A stretch of DNA of 64,000 nucleotides from Maritimibacter alkaliphilus (GCF_019801605.1 NZ_JAHVIT010000003.1:1-64000); one strand, 5' to 3'; positions 1-8,315 are shown, counted from the stretch's first letter. Made by a program: numbers and translations. Notes: generated by a model from the sequence alone, not told the origin.

Positions 1-154
1 TCGGCAGAGTTCGGCAATGCTGTCCTCCCCGCGCAGCCCTTCAAGGACGATGCGGATCTTCTCTTCGGCGGAATGGTGCTTCCGCGTGCGCCGGCGGATG
101 TCCTTCACCATCGACTCCGCCCTCGGCTTCGCTGTTCCGGGTTTCTGTCTCATC
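1..154 (-). CDS. IS3-family transposase OrfA, N-terminal part
   Basis: The frame starts at an ATG whose complement is at 152-154, with an AAGGAG Shine-Dalgarno a few bases upstream. It runs out of the window after about 51 codons. The visible protein is rich in Arg and Lys and contains the segments EEKIRIVLEGLRGE and SIAELCR, which are characteristic of the helix-turn-helix part of IS3-family OrfA proteins. In that family OrfA binds the element ends and is fused to the OrfB DDE catalytic domain by a programmed -1 frameshift. Here only the N-terminus can be seen, so activity cannot be judged. Confidence 0.85.
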
Positions 155-220
155 TCCACTCCTTGGTGGTTACGATGAGCCAGAAACCCTCCGTTACAAA
201 GTCAACTCAGATGTCCCAGG
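1..220 (-). mobile_element. Left terminal part of an IS3-family insertion sequence, cut by window edge
   Basis: The leftmost bases hold the beginning of an IS3-type orfA on the minus strand, preceded by about 60 bp of non-coding sequence that should contain the terminal inverted repeat. The element runs off the left edge, so orfB and the other end are not visible. The exact boundary is uncertain. It lies somewhere between about 205 and 232, because the coding sense of the adjacent ABC ATPase resumes at about 229. No target duplication can be checked from one end. Confidence 0.75.
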
Positions 221-243
221 GGCGCTGACGGGGGACACGCGGC

Positions 244-1245
244 ATGGCGGTGATGTTCATCACCCACGACTTCGGCGTCGTGGCCGAGATCGCCGATGAC
301 GTCGTCGTCATGCAATACGGCCAGATCGTCGAGCAGGGCCCGGCCCGTGCGGTGCTGGACGCGCCACAGCACGACTATACGCAGCGCCTGCTGGCGGCGA
401 TCCCGCGGCTGACGCTGGAGCCGCGCGTGCTGCCCGACTTCGCCCCGTTGCTGGAGGTCCGCGACATCCGACGCACCTATGTCTCGGGCGGGGGGCTCTT
501 CCGCCCCGTGCGCCGGGTGGATGCGGTGCGCGACGTGTCCTTCACCCTCGGCAAGGGCGAGACATTGGGGATCGTGGGCGAAAGCGGCTCGGGCAAGTCG
601 TCCCTCGGGCGCTGCCTCGTGCGGCTGCAACCGGCGGATGCAGGCAGCGTGACCATGGAGGGGCGGGAAATCCTCGACCTCAAGGGCGAGGACCTGCGCC
701 AGCTCCACAGGCGGGTGCAGATGATTTTCCAGGATCCGTTCTCCTCGCTGAACCCCCGGATCACCGTGGGGCGCACCATTGCCGACGGGCCGATCGCCTT
801 CGGGATGAGCCGGGCGGAGGCCATGGACCGGGCACGTGCCCTACTGGAACGGGTGGGGCTCAACGCCGCCGCCGCCACCCGCTACCCCCACGAGTTTTCG
901 GGCGGACAGCGGCAGCGGATCGGCATTGCCCGGGCGCTTGCGCTGGAGCCGGAGGTGATCGTGGCGGACGAGGCGGTCTCGGCGCTCGACGTTTCCATTC
1001 AGGCGCAGGTGCTGGAGCTGCTGGACGAGATCAAGCGCGACCTCGGGCTGTCGCTGATCTTCATCACCCATGACCTGCGGGTCGCGGCGCAGATCTGCGA
1101 CCGGGTGATGGTGATGCAGCAGGGCGCCTGTGTCGAGATCGGCCCGGCGCACCAGATCTTTAGCGCCCCGGAGCAGGCCTATACCCGCTCGCTTATCGAG
1201 GCGATCCCCGGGCGGGCCCGTGACCTCGCTGGGCAAGCGGCATGA
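244..1245 (+). CDS. Tandem oligopeptide-type ABC transporter ATPase, 5' end removed
   Basis: This 333-residue protein begins inside an ABC ATPase. Residues 1-60 are the end of a first nucleotide-binding domain, with ITHD carrying the switch histidine followed by the VVAEIAD segment. A short linker and a complete second domain follow: Walker A GESGSGKS at 112-119, Q-loop near 163, signature SGGQRQR at 219-225, Walker B ending in ADEAVSALD near 249, and H-loop HD at 277-278. Intact relatives are DppD-DppF type fusions of about 550-600 residues that energise peptide or opine uptake. In-frame coding sense extends back to codon 229 after a TGA at 226-228, where IS sequence takes over, so the gene lost about 40 percent of its 5' end. 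The stop overlaps the next start by ATGA. Permease genes are not in the window. It is probably non-functional. Confidence 0.85.
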   Translation: MAVMFITHDFGVVAEIADDVVVMQYGQIVEQGPARAVLDAPQHDYTQRLLAAIPRLTLEPRVLPDFAPLLEVRDIRRTYVSGGGLFRPVRRVDAVRDVSFTLGKGETLGIVGESGSGKSSLGRCLVRLQPADAGSVTMEGREILDLKGEDLRQLHRRVQMIFQDPFSSLNPRITVGRTIADGPIAFGMSRAEAMDRARALLERVGLNAAAATRYPHEFSGGQRQRIGIARALALEPEVIVADEAVSALDVSIQAQVLELLDEIKRDLGLSLIFITHDLRVAAQICDRVMVMQQGACVEIGPAHQIFSAPEQAYTRSLIEAIPGRARDLAGQAA

Positions 1246-2186
1246 GCACGGCGGGGCTTCTCGTCTGCAACCAGCTGAGCGCCGCCACCGGCGCCCGGCT
1301 GGAGGCGCATCCCGCGCACCCCCGCGTCATCACCCGGACCGAGCCGGAAGCGCCGTGGGAGCTGCCCGAGGGCACGGAGGTGCTGGTCACCCGGGGCAAT
1401 CCCGCCTGGGCCAGGGCACCGGAGGTCGCGCCCGCCGCCTTTGCCGGGCTGAAGTGGATACAGGTCATGTCCGCCGGGCTGGATTTCTATCCCGACTGGC
1501 TGCTGCGGGCCTGTCCGGTCTCCACCGGGCGCGGGCTGACGGCGCATCAGATCGCGGATTACGTCATGGCCGCGCTGCTGCGCCGGGCCAAGCCGCTGGA
1601 CGCGGTGGCGCTGCGCCGGGGCGACGAAGGGCAGCACCGGCTGGGCACGCTGACGGGCGCGCGTCTGGGGCTGGTGGGATATGGCGCCATCGGCGGCCAG
1701 ATCGCCGCGCGGGCGCGGGCCTTCGGCATGGAGATCCGCGTGCTGCGGCGGCGGGAGGCCGCGCCGGATGCGGGGGTCTCCTTCGTCACCGAGATCGAGG
1801 CGCTGACCGGCTGGGCCGATCACCTCGTCCTCGCCGCGCCCCTGACGGAGGCGACCCGGGGCCTGCTCAGCCGCGCCCGGCTGATGGCCTGCCGGCCCGG
1901 GCTGCACCTCGTGAACATCGCGCGGGGGGAGTTGCTGGACCAGGAGGCGCTGATCGACGCGCTGGAGGCCGGGGCGCTGTCCCATGCCACGCTCGACGTG
2001 ACGGTGCCAGAACCGCTGCCCAAGGGCCATCCGTTGCTGGCGCATCCAAAGGTGCTGGTCACGCCCCACGTCGCCTGGTCCGGGGTGGACCTGGAAGAGG
2101 CGCTCTGGCCCCGGCTGGCAGAGGGGCTGAGCGCCGTGGCCACGGGCGGCACGCCGCCCTATCTTGCCGCCGACCTCGGCTACTGA
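1242..2186 (+). CDS. D-isomer-specific 2-hydroxyacid dehydrogenase family protein
   Basis: This is a 314-residue cytoplasmic NAD(P)H-dependent oxidoreductase that should interconvert a 2-oxo acid and a D-2-hydroxy acid. The Rossmann glycine motif GYGAIG is at 146-151. The catalytic triad of the family is visible as Arg228 (in ARGELL), Glu257 (in VPEPLP) and His276 (in TPHVAW). The start ATG overlaps the stop of the truncated ABC ATPase, so the two were translationally coupled. A partner enzyme for an imported substrate is likely but the substrate is unknown. The 3' end overlaps the convergent LysR gene by 7 bp. Glyoxylate/hydroxypyruvate reductase is one possible specificity. Confidence 0.85.
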   Translation: MSTAGLLVCNQLSAATGARLEAHPAHPRVITRTEPEAPWELPEGTEVLVTRGNPAWARAPEVAPAAFAGLKWIQVMSAGLDFYPDWLLRACPVSTGRGLTAHQIADYVMAALLRRAKPLDAVALRRGDEGQHRLGTLTGARLGLVGYGAIGGQIAARARAFGMEIRVLRRREAAPDAGVSFVTEIEALTGWADHLVLAAPLTEATRGLLSRARLMACRPGLHLVNIARGELLDQEALIDALEAGALSHATLDVTVPEPLPKGHPLLAHPKVLVTPHVAWSGVDLEEALWPRLAEGLSAVATGGTPPYLAADLGY

Positions 2187-3130
2187 GCGCCCGCCGATTG
2201 CAGCGCCCGGCCCGTCGCCGTCAGCACGGCGGCGGCGTAGTCCGCCACGAAGGCCTCCACCACCGGGTTGCGGCGACTGTCCTCCTTGGTGATCAGCTCC
2301 ATCTGGCTGGCATAGCGCAGCTCGGCCCCGCCGATCCGCTTCATCTGGCCCCGGGCGACCCAGCGATGGGCGACATGGTCCGGCAGGAAGCCGATGATCT
2401 GGCCCGAGAGGATGAACATCGCCCGCGCCTCCTGCGTCGGGGCAACGGCCCGCACCCGCATGCCGGGCACCACGTCGCGGATCGGCGCGGTTTCGGTCCG
2501 CAGGACGAAGTCGAAGTCCGAGAAGGCCTCGGGCGGCATATCGGCCGTCTGGCCCCCGAAGAGAGGATGGCGGCTCCCGCAGTAGAGGCTCGCCTTCTCC
2601 TCGTAGAGCGGTGTCCGGCGCACCCCCTCGCGGGCGAGGGGGAAGCTGCCGATGCCCACGTCGATGTCGCCCCGCAGCACGCCCTGGATGATGAAGGTCT
2701 GGGAGCCGATCTCCATCCTGAGCGCCACGCTGTTGTCGGGCCGCGACAGGAAGCGGTCCACCGCCTCGGGGATCAGGTATTCCGGGTGGGTGTAGTCGCC
2801 GCCATGGCCGGCGATGGTCAACTCGCCGCTCAACACGCCGCCCAGCAAGGCGATCTCGCTCGCGGCGGAACTGAAGCGGTTCAGCAGGTCGCGGGCGATG
2901 TCATAGACCACGCGCCCCTCATCGGTCAGCTCAAACCCGCCGCGGCCCCGGTGGCAGACCGTAATCCCGAAACGTTTCTCGAAGGTCGAGATGCTGGTCG
3001 AGATACTCGACAGGGTCATGTTCAGCGCAGGCTGCGCCGCGGTCATCCCCCCGGAAGAGGCGACGACAACGAAGACCTGGAGATGACGGATGTCCTGTGC
3101 GTGCAGGTTTTGGGTGCGGAGAAGGGCCAT
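2180..3130 (-). CDS. LysR-family transcriptional regulator
   Basis: The protein has 316 residues, the usual LTTR length. The winged HTH occupies about residues 12-70, with a divergent recognition helix (Ser/Thr-rich TLSSISTSISTFEKRFG) where the family usually has PSAVSQ-like residues. The remainder resembles the periplasmic-binding-protein fold effector domain. The gene converges on the 2-hydroxyacid dehydrogenase gene with a 7-bp overlap, so it is not in the classical divergent arrangement. Its targets may include the upstream catabolic genes, but nothing in the sequence proves this. The start at 3130 gives MALLRTQNL; the internal ATG options are weaker matches to the family N-terminus. Confidence 0.85.
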   Translation of the reverse strand: MALLRTQNLHAQDIRHLQVFVVVASSGGMTAAQPALNMTLSSISTSISTFEKRFGITVCHRGRGGFELTDEGRVVYDIARDLLNRFSSAASEIALLGGVLSGELTIAGHGGDYTHPEYLIPEAVDRFLSRPDNSVALRMEIGSQTFIIQGVLRGDIDVGIGSFPLAREGVRRTPLYEEKASLYCGSRHPLFGGQTADMPPEAFSDFDFVLRTETAPIRDVVPGMRVRAVAPTQEARAMFILSGQIIGFLPDHVAHRWVARGQMKRIGGAELRYASQMELITKEDSRRNPVVEAFVADYAAAVLTATGRALQSAGAQ

Positions 3131-3456
3131 GGCTGCGCTGGTTGGCTTATGCTTCAGGCAGCCTAAAGTGAATTCAGATTGCTGTCACCAAAGCCAGAGC
3201 AATTCGGCTGGACCGCTGCCAGAACCGCCTGCTTGAGAGCGGGGGCGTGGCGGCAGGCAGTCCAGACCGTCCTGCCCGCCAGAAGATTCCGGGCCCCCAA
3301 GTGTCTGATGACAGACAAGGAGGAGGCTGCGGCAGCGCATCGTTGGCTGGTTGGCTGGTTGGAAACTGTTCATATTCAGCTGCTCCCCGACAATTCGAGG
3401 GTCGCGGAAGCCGCGATCTGACGCCTGCTGGTCTCAAAGACAGAAGAAATCAGACC
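3131..3456. other. Gene-free remnant region with an 8-bp tandem repeat
   Basis: No convincing coding sequence was found between the LysR start and the transposase remnant at 3457. The stretch contains TTGGCTGG twice in tandem plus a partial third copy at 3343-3362. Given the IS3 remnant immediately downstream it is probably debris of a decayed insertion, but no terminal repeat could be assigned. Confidence 0.4.
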
Positions 3457-3555
3457 ATGTCGAAGCGCAGGACCCATGACGCGGGCTTCAAGGCCCGCAT
3501 GGCGCTGCACGCCGTGAAGGGCGAGCGCACCGTATCGAAGCGTGTGGCGGCCTGA
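3457..3555 (+). pseudogene. IS3-family transposase OrfA remnant (N-terminal 32 codons)
   Basis: The 32-codon frame begins MSKRRTHDAGFKARMALHAV and continues with KGERTVSKRVAA before a stop. This closely resembles the first part of IS3-family OrfA proteins of the kind beginning MSKRR-HDAAFKARVALEA. The rest of orfA and all of orfB are absent, because the convergent regulator gene follows within 40 bp. It is a different IS3 subgroup from the element at position 1, judging by the dissimilar N-termini. It marks an old insertion and deletion at this locus. Confidence 0.7.
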
Positions 3556-3591
3556 TCAGTGCCTACCGCCGGAGGGGACGCGCGACCGTGC

Positions 3592-4257
3592 TCACTCCGA
3601 CTTCTCCCGGACAACATAGGTGCACCGGCGGCCGCCGTTGACGATATGTTCGTCGCGCTCGATCCGGGTCCCCGTGCCGAGGGCCGACTGGAACACCGCC
3701 TTCTCGGCCCGGCAGAACCCCTGGCAAAAGGTCGCCGCGGCACAGATCGGGCAATGGCTCTCGATCAGCCGCAGGCTGCCGTCCTCCCCTTCCTCGACCG
3801 AGGCCATGTAGCCCTCGGCGCTGCGCAACTCCGCTAGTTTCTCCAGCCGGGCGCGGATGTCGGGGCAGTCCGCCATGGCGGTGCGGTAGCGCGCCAGGGT
3901 TGCCGCCTCGCGCTCCGCGATGATCCGGTCGAGCGCGTCGGGCCCCAGCACCTCCGAGATGCTGCTCAGGATCTCGACCGTCAGCGCCGCATGGGTATCG
4001 GGGAAGCGCGCCTGCCCCTTGTCGCTGAGCTGCCAGTAGACCGCGGGCCGCCCCCGGCCCAAGGCCCGGCGCTCCTCGGTCACGAGCCCGTCCTCGAGCA
4101 GGCGCTGGAGTTGCTGGCGCGCCGCCTCGCCGGTGATGCCCTGTCGGCGGCCCACCTCGGCCGACGTCTGCGCGCCGTGCATCTTGAGCGTCATCAGCAG
4201 ACGCTCGGCCGGGGCGCGCGGTGACCAGCTCTGTGTTTCCGTCTCCCGAGACGACAT
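3592..4257 (-). CDS. SufR-like HTH regulator with C-terminal cysteine cluster
   Basis: This 221-residue protein has an N-terminal winged HTH (about 17-80), including a segment of the type GITGEAARQQLQRLLEDGLV and the wing residues GRGRPAVYW. A C-terminal cluster has Cys169, Cys172, Cys178 and Cys182, plus Cys212 in RRCTY. The layout matches the COG2345/SufR group, whose founding member is an Fe-S cluster-binding repressor of sufBCDS. A redox or iron sensing role is therefore inferred. It stands alone on the minus strand, and its upstream region (4270-4304) contains a near copy of a sequence in front of sodB, suggesting autoregulation and control of the superoxide dismutase cassette. No suf genes are in the window. 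The start ATG at 4257 leaves a leader just long enough for the promoter element. Confidence 0.85.
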   Translation of the reverse strand: MSSRETETQSWSPRAPAERLLMTLKMHGAQTSAEVGRRQGITGEAARQQLQRLLEDGLVTEERRALGRGRPAVYWQLSDKGQARFPDTHAALTVEILSSISEVLGPDALDRIIAEREAATLARYRTAMADCPDIRARLEKLAELRSAEGYMASVEEGEDGSLRLIESHCPICAAATFCQGFCRAEKAVFQSALGTGTRIERDEHIVNGGRRCTYVVREKSE

Positions 4258-4269
4258 CCTTGCCCCACA

Positions 4270-4304
4270 TTTTCAAAGCAAATACTTGATAAAATTAGCC
4301 GAGG
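4270..4304. promoter_or_regulatory. Candidate operator shared with the sodB promoter
   Basis: This AT-rich element sits 13 bp upstream of the SufR-like start codon. It shares TTTTCAAAGCNANTACTTG, then TAAAATT and CCGAGG, with 14420-14453 in front of sodB. The core contains an imperfect inverted repeat (TCAA-G ... CTTGA). Relative to the downstream gene it is in the opposite orientation from the sodB copy, as a near-palindromic operator would tolerate. Binding by the adjacent regulator is an inference. Confidence 0.6.
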
Positions 4305-4457
4305 CGCGCCCGGATCGCAAGGTGCTGCGCCGAAACGCATACTGGCCGCGCAGCGTCCCCTGCACGGCCAGTGATGGATCGAAGAGCCCAGGGGCGGGAC
4401 ATGCGGGCCGCCGGAGCCATGACTGGCGACGGGATGCCCGGGCGTCCCCCGCGCCGG

Positions 4458-5411
4458 TCAGTCTGCGTGGGCGAACATCGGCGCCCCGGAAATTCCCAGG
4501 TCCTCGGGGAAATCGACCTTGAGGATGCTGCCGCTGTCGCTCTCGGTGATGAAGAGGCTGCGCCCCCCGGGCCCACCGAAGGCGCAGTTCGTCGTCCCAA
4601 GCCCCCGTGGAGAGCGCACCACCGCGATCGGCTGACCGAGGGCATTGTGCACCCAGACAAGCCCCATGCCGGTCTGGCAGACGACCACGCCGCCCTGCGC
4701 CGTCAGCGCCAGACCGTCCGGCCCCGCGCGCCCGCCAGAGAACTGGATGAAGAGCCCCGCCTTGTTCACCCGCCCAGAGGGCGAGAGCATCAGCCGCCAG
4801 ACCGCGTTGGCCCGCGTCACCGCGAGGAAGAGCACATGTTCGGACAGGTCCAGCGCCAGCCCGTTGGGGCTGGGGGCACTGTCGATCAGACAGTCGAGCC
4901 GCCCGCTCTCCGGCGTCCAGCGATAGACGCGGCCCGTGGGATCATGCAGCCCGGTCTGGCCTTGATCGGTGAAGAACAGCGTCCCGTCGCGCCCGAAATG
5001 CAGGTCATTGCAGCCCTTGAAGCCCTCGGTGTCGCAATCGGCAAGCGCGGGCGTCACCGCGCCCGTCTCCGGGTCCAGCAGCATGATGCCGTTCTGGTAG
5101 TCGGCGAGGAAGACCCGCCCGTCGCGGTGGATCTTCAGCCCGTTCGGCTGGCCCTCGTATTCCGCCACCTGCGTGACCGCGCCCTCGGGATTGGCGCGGA
5201 ACACACGGCCAAAGGGGATGTCGACGAAATAGAGGTTGCCCGCCCGATCGAAGGACGGCCCCTCGACGAAGCTGTCCACGGCCTGCCCGCGCCGGTTGCG
5301 TTCGGCCCAGTACGAGGGAACGCCGGGACGGCGCAGGTGTGGTGGCAGTTCGGTGAAGACCTCGGCGTCGAGGATCACCGGCTCGGGGGCGGGATAGGTA
5401 TGGGTCGTCAT
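4458..5411 (-). CDS. SMP-30/gluconolactonase/LRE family protein
   Basis: The protein has 317 residues with the repeated blade pattern of a six-bladed beta propeller: FVEGPSFD, GQPNGLKI, GCNDLHFG, APSPNGLAL and GPDGLAL. Acidic and Asn residues at the usual metal positions (Glu in EGP, Asn in PNG and CNDL, Asp in PDG) are retained. The family comprises divalent-cation-dependent lactonases that open sugar lactones. There is no signal peptide, so it should be cytoplasmic. Its start overlaps the end of dctM by 4 bp (ATGA), making it the last gene of a TRAP transporter operon. That points to an imported sugar acid or lactone as substrate. Confidence 0.88.
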   Translation of the reverse strand: MTTHTYPAPEPVILDAEVFTELPPHLRRPGVPSYWAERNRRGQAVDSFVEGPSFDRAGNLYFVDIPFGRVFRANPEGAVTQVAEYEGQPNGLKIHRDGRVFLADYQNGIMLLDPETGAVTPALADCDTEGFKGCNDLHFGRDGTLFFTDQGQTGLHDPTGRVYRWTPESGRLDCLIDSAPSPNGLALDLSEHVLFLAVTRANAVWRLMLSPSGRVNKAGLFIQFSGGRAGPDGLALTAQGGVVVCQTGMGLVWVHNALGQPIAVVRSPRGLGTTNCAFGGPGGRSLFITESDSGSILKVDFPEDLGISGAPMFAHAD

Positions 5412-6700
5412 CCGAACGTGACCTCCGGCAGGAAGAGCGCGATCTGCGGGAATGCGATCATCAGCAGCATGAAGAGAAGGATGATCGCGAAGAAGGGCAA
5501 GGTCCCGAGGATCACATCCTCGACCGTCACCTCGGAGGAGGAGCTTGCCACCACGAAGAGGATCACCCCCAGCGGCGGGGTCAGCTGCCCCAGTTCCACG
5601 AGGATCACCACGAAGACGCCGAACCAGATCGGGTCCACGTTCAGCGCCAGCAGCGCCGGGAAGATCACCGGCACGATGATCGCGATCATGCCCAGACCTT
5701 CCATGAAGCAGCCGAGGATCGCGAAGACCACCATGATGATCAGCAGGAAGGCGACCTTGGAGACCTCGGCGCTTTCCAGCTTGGCCACGAGGTCCTCCCC
5801 CACCCCCGACAGCGCCGTGGCGTAGGCGAAGATCATCGAGGTGAAGACGATGAAGAGGATGTTGCCGCTCATGGTCGCGGTCCGAACGAGGGCCTTGCGG
5901 ATCAGGTCAAGGGACAGGCGCCGGTAGAGGGCGGAGATCAGCAACGCCCCCACGGTGCCCACGGCCCCGGCCTCGGTCGGCGTGGCAAAGCCGCCGTAGA
6001 TGCTGCCCAGCACGATGACGATCAGCAGCAGGAACGGCAGGATGTCGAGCAGCGCCCGCCCCAGATCGGCCGGCGAGGCCTTGGTCTCGACCTTGGGGGC
6101 GAGCGCGGGATTGCGCAGCGCCCGCAGCATGATGAAGCCCATGTAGAGCAACGCCAGCACGATCCCCGGGATCAGCCCGGCAGCAAAGAGCCGTGCAATC
6201 GAGGTCTCGGTGAAGGTGGCGTAGATGATCATCGTGATCGAGGGCGGGATCAGGATGCCCAGCGTGCCGCCCGCGGCCAGCGAGCCCGCCACGAGGCGGC
6301 GGTCATAGCCGCGCTTGCCCAGTTCGGGCAGCGAGACGGTGGACATGGCCGCAGCGGTCGGCGCACTGCCGCCCGAGATCGCGGCAAAGATGCCGGAGCC
6401 CACGATATTGGTATGCAGCAGCCCGCCCGGCAGGCGCCGCATGAAGGGCGCGACCCCGTTGTAGAGCCGCGAGGCGAGGCCCGAGCCCAGCAGGATCTCG
6501 GCCATCAGCACGAAGAGAGGGATCGCGGCGAGGGTGAAGCTGTTGGCCGCGCCCCAGCTAACGAGGCCGAGCGCCTTCCAGCCTGCGAAGCCCTTGAGCA
6601 GCCAGAGGTAGAACAGCCCCGCGCCCGCGACGGCGAATTGCACCCACATGCCCCCGAGGATGAAGCCGATGAGCAGGCCGAAGGCAAGGATAGCGTCCAT
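5408..6700 (-). CDS. TRAP transporter large permease, DctM type
   Basis: This 430-residue, very hydrophobic protein has about 12-13 membrane spans. It carries family landmarks such as GSGIFAAISGGSAPTAAA, GTLGILIPPS and the C-terminal LTPPLGV segment. DctM forms the ion-coupled translocation pathway in the inner membrane together with DctQ. The start lies one base after the dctQ stop, and the 3' end overlaps the lactonase gene, so the four genes form one transcription unit. The order dctP-dctQ-dctM-lactonase, read leftwards, is typical of a carbohydrate-acid uptake operon. Confidence 0.93.
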   Translation of the reverse strand: MDAILAFGLLIGFILGGMWVQFAVAGAGLFYLWLLKGFAGWKALGLVSWGAANSFTLAAIPLFVLMAEILLGSGLASRLYNGVAPFMRRLPGGLLHTNIVGSGIFAAISGGSAPTAAAMSTVSLPELGKRGYDRRLVAGSLAAGGTLGILIPPSITMIIYATFTETSIARLFAAGLIPGIVLALLYMGFIMLRALRNPALAPKVETKASPADLGRALLDILPFLLLIVIVLGSIYGGFATPTEAGAVGTVGALLISALYRRLSLDLIRKALVRTATMSGNILFIVFTSMIFAYATALSGVGEDLVAKLESAEVSKVAFLLIIMVVFAILGCFMEGLGMIAIIVPVIFPALLALNVDPIWFGVFVVILVELGQLTPPLGVILFVVASSSSEVTVEDVILGTLPFFAIILLFMLLMIAFPQIALFLPEVTFG

Positions 6701-6701
6701 G

Positions 6702-7211
6702 TCAGTTGCTTTCGTTGGAAGAGCGGAAGGTGAGCAGCAGCTGCTCGACCAGGAAGAAGCCGATGACGAGGAACCCCGCCGGCATGACCATCTGCGGGAT
6801 CCACAGCGGTGTGCGCAGGACCGTGGGGGCGAACTTGCCGCGCGAGAGGGAGGAGAGCATCAGGTCCTTGGTCTTCCACGCCAGCGTGACGCAGATCACG
6901 AGGGCGATCAGCACGAAGACCCGCGCGATCCATGTCTTCGCCGTCGGGGAGAGCGCGTCGAAGAGGAAATGCACCCGGAAGAGTGACCCGTGGCGCAGCG
7001 CGAGGGCGGCCCCGAGGAAGGTCAGCAGGACCACGCAGTAGCCGGTCAGCTCCTCGGCGAAGCCCAGCGAGTAGTTGAAGCCGCCGCGCAGCAGCGCCTC
7101 GGCGCAGACAAGCAGCACGAGGAAGCACAGCACCAACCCGGTCAGAAAACGCGTCAGCGTCTCGGCCAGATCGAAGACGGGGCCGGCGGAAACCGGCCCC
7201 AGGGTGTTCAT
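6702..7211 (-). CDS. TRAP transporter small permease, DctQ type
   Basis: This is a 169-residue protein with four membrane segments and the DctQ-typical GYCVVLLTFLGAALALRHGS region. Two starts are possible: ATG at 7229 (six residues longer, overlapping dctP by 17 bp) and ATG at 7211. The second is chosen because it gives the compact TGACATG junction with the dctP stop. DctQ tethers the periplasmic receptor DctP to the DctM channel. Sequence conservation in this family is low, so the call leans partly on the position between dctP and dctM. Confidence 0.88.
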   Translation of the reverse strand: MNTLGPVSAGPVFDLAETLTRFLTGLVLCFLVLLVCAEALLRGGFNYSLGFAEELTGYCVVLLTFLGAALALRHGSLFRVHFLFDALSPTAKTWIARVFVLIALVICVTLAWKTKDLMLSSLSRGKFAPTVLRTPLWIPQMVMPAGFLVIGFFLVEQLLLTFRSSNESN

Positions 7212-7212
7212 G

Positions 7213-8187
7213 TCACTTGCCGATGGCATCGCGCACCACCTTCAGGGCCTCGACGTATTCCGGGCCGTTCTGCTCTGCCCAGGCTTCCCAGTAGGGCGCG
7301 AGTTTCTCGGTCGCCATGGCGACTTCGTCCGCATTGGAGGCGGTGATCGTCATGCCTGCCTTCTCCTGCGAGGCCTTCTGCACCTTCTCGTCCTCGATGA
7401 ACTCCGCCGTGGTGGCGGTGCCCTCCTCGGCGACGATGCTGCGCAGTTTCTCCTGCGTCTCTTCCGACAGCGCGTCGAAGGCATCGGCGTTGGCGATGAT
7501 CATCGAGTTGCCGTAGTTCACCGCGAACCGGTAGTCATAGGGCAGGAACTCGTGCCAGTTCTTCGCCCCGCCCGCGCTTGCGGTCAGCACGCCCTCGATC
7601 ACGCCGCGCTCCAGCGACGTGGGGACTTCGCTGCCCGAGAGCGTGATCGGCGCCCCGCCGAAGTCCTCGATGAACTTGCCCTGCTCGGGCGAGGTCACGC
7701 GGATCTTGTGACCTTCGAGATCGCTCAAGCTGGTCACCGGGAAGGTGGTGAAGATGGTCTGCTCCGGGTAGCGGTAGCCCCCCAGCAGGACGACGTTCTG
7801 ATCCGCGAAGGCCTCGATCAGGGTCGGCTCGATCGCGGCATAGGCCTTGGCCCATTGCTCGTCGTTCTCGATCAGCATCGGCAGGTTCAGGATCCGCGCG
7901 ATCGGCACGTTGCCCGAGAAGAAGAAGTCCGCCGCAAATTCGACGATCCCGTCGCCGACCGCCTGCGTGATGTCCGCCGAGGCGATCTGCAGCGTCTTGC
8001 CGAGGTGCAGCGTGATATCCAGATCGCCGTCGGTTTCCGCCGCGACGCGATCCGCGATGCGGGTCATGCCCTTCACCGCCGCCGTGGTCGAGACCGAGGA
8101 ATAGGTATAGGCGGTCCAGTCGTCGGCGTGGGCGAGGGTCGTGGTTGCAGTGAGGGCCACCGTCGTGGCCAGAACAACGTGTTTCAT
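7213..8187 (-). CDS. TRAP transporter substrate-binding protein, DctP type
   Basis: The protein has 324 residues with an N-terminal Sec signal peptide (hydrophobic core VVLATTVALTATTTLAHA, cleavage near residue 21). The mature part contains the DctP-family order of motifs, including KIRVTSPEQGKFIEDFGG, the stretch around the usual conserved Arg that contacts a carboxylate group. It is the periplasmic receptor that delivers substrate to DctQM. A strong GGAGGAG Shine-Dalgarno lies eight bases before the ATG. It is first in the operon with dctQ, dctM and the SMP-30 lactonase; an organic or sugar acid is the likely ligand, but the exact one cannot be read from sequence. Confidence 0.92.
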   Translation of the reverse strand: MKHVVLATTVALTATTTLAHADDWTAYTYSSVSTTAAVKGMTRIADRVAAETDGDLDITLHLGKTLQIASADITQAVGDGIVEFAADFFFSGNVPIARILNLPMLIENDEQWAKAYAAIEPTLIEAFADQNVVLLGGYRYPEQTIFTTFPVTSLSDLEGHKIRVTSPEQGKFIEDFGGAPITLSGSEVPTSLERGVIEGVLTASAGGAKNWHEFLPYDYRFAVNYGNSMIIANADAFDALSEETQEKLRSIVAEEGTATTAEFIEDEKVQKASQEKAGMTITASNADEVAMATEKLAPYWEAWAEQNGPEYVEALKVVRDAIGK

Positions 8188-8268
8188 GGGAAGTCTCCTC
8201 CGATGTCGTCAGTGTCTTGGGGCGACCGCCCTGCCCCGGTGGCCCGGGATCAGGGGGTGTCCTTTGGC

Positions 8269-8315
8269 CCCGCCTCGAGGCGGGAGCCGGAGGGCGACAC
8301 CTCGCCGCCCTCCGG
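8269..8315 (-). terminator. Two adjacent G+C-rich hairpins downstream of tctA
   Basis: A perfect 10-bp stem (CCGGAGGGCG, 9-nt loop, CGCCCTCCGG) at 8287-8315 begins 20 bp past the tctA stop. It is followed by a 16-bp perfect palindrome, CCCGCCTCGAGGCGGG, at 8269-8284. There is no T tract, so this may be a weak terminator or an mRNA 3' stabiliser. It separates the tct operon from the dctPQM operon, which lies downstream on the same strand. Confidence 0.5.

Noticed and set aside
1130-3166. Very long open frame running antisense or out of frame to the dehydrogenase and LysR genes
   Set aside because: It is Arg/Gly/Pro-rich with no family features and covers two well-supported genes; G+C-rich DNA creates such frames by lack of stops.
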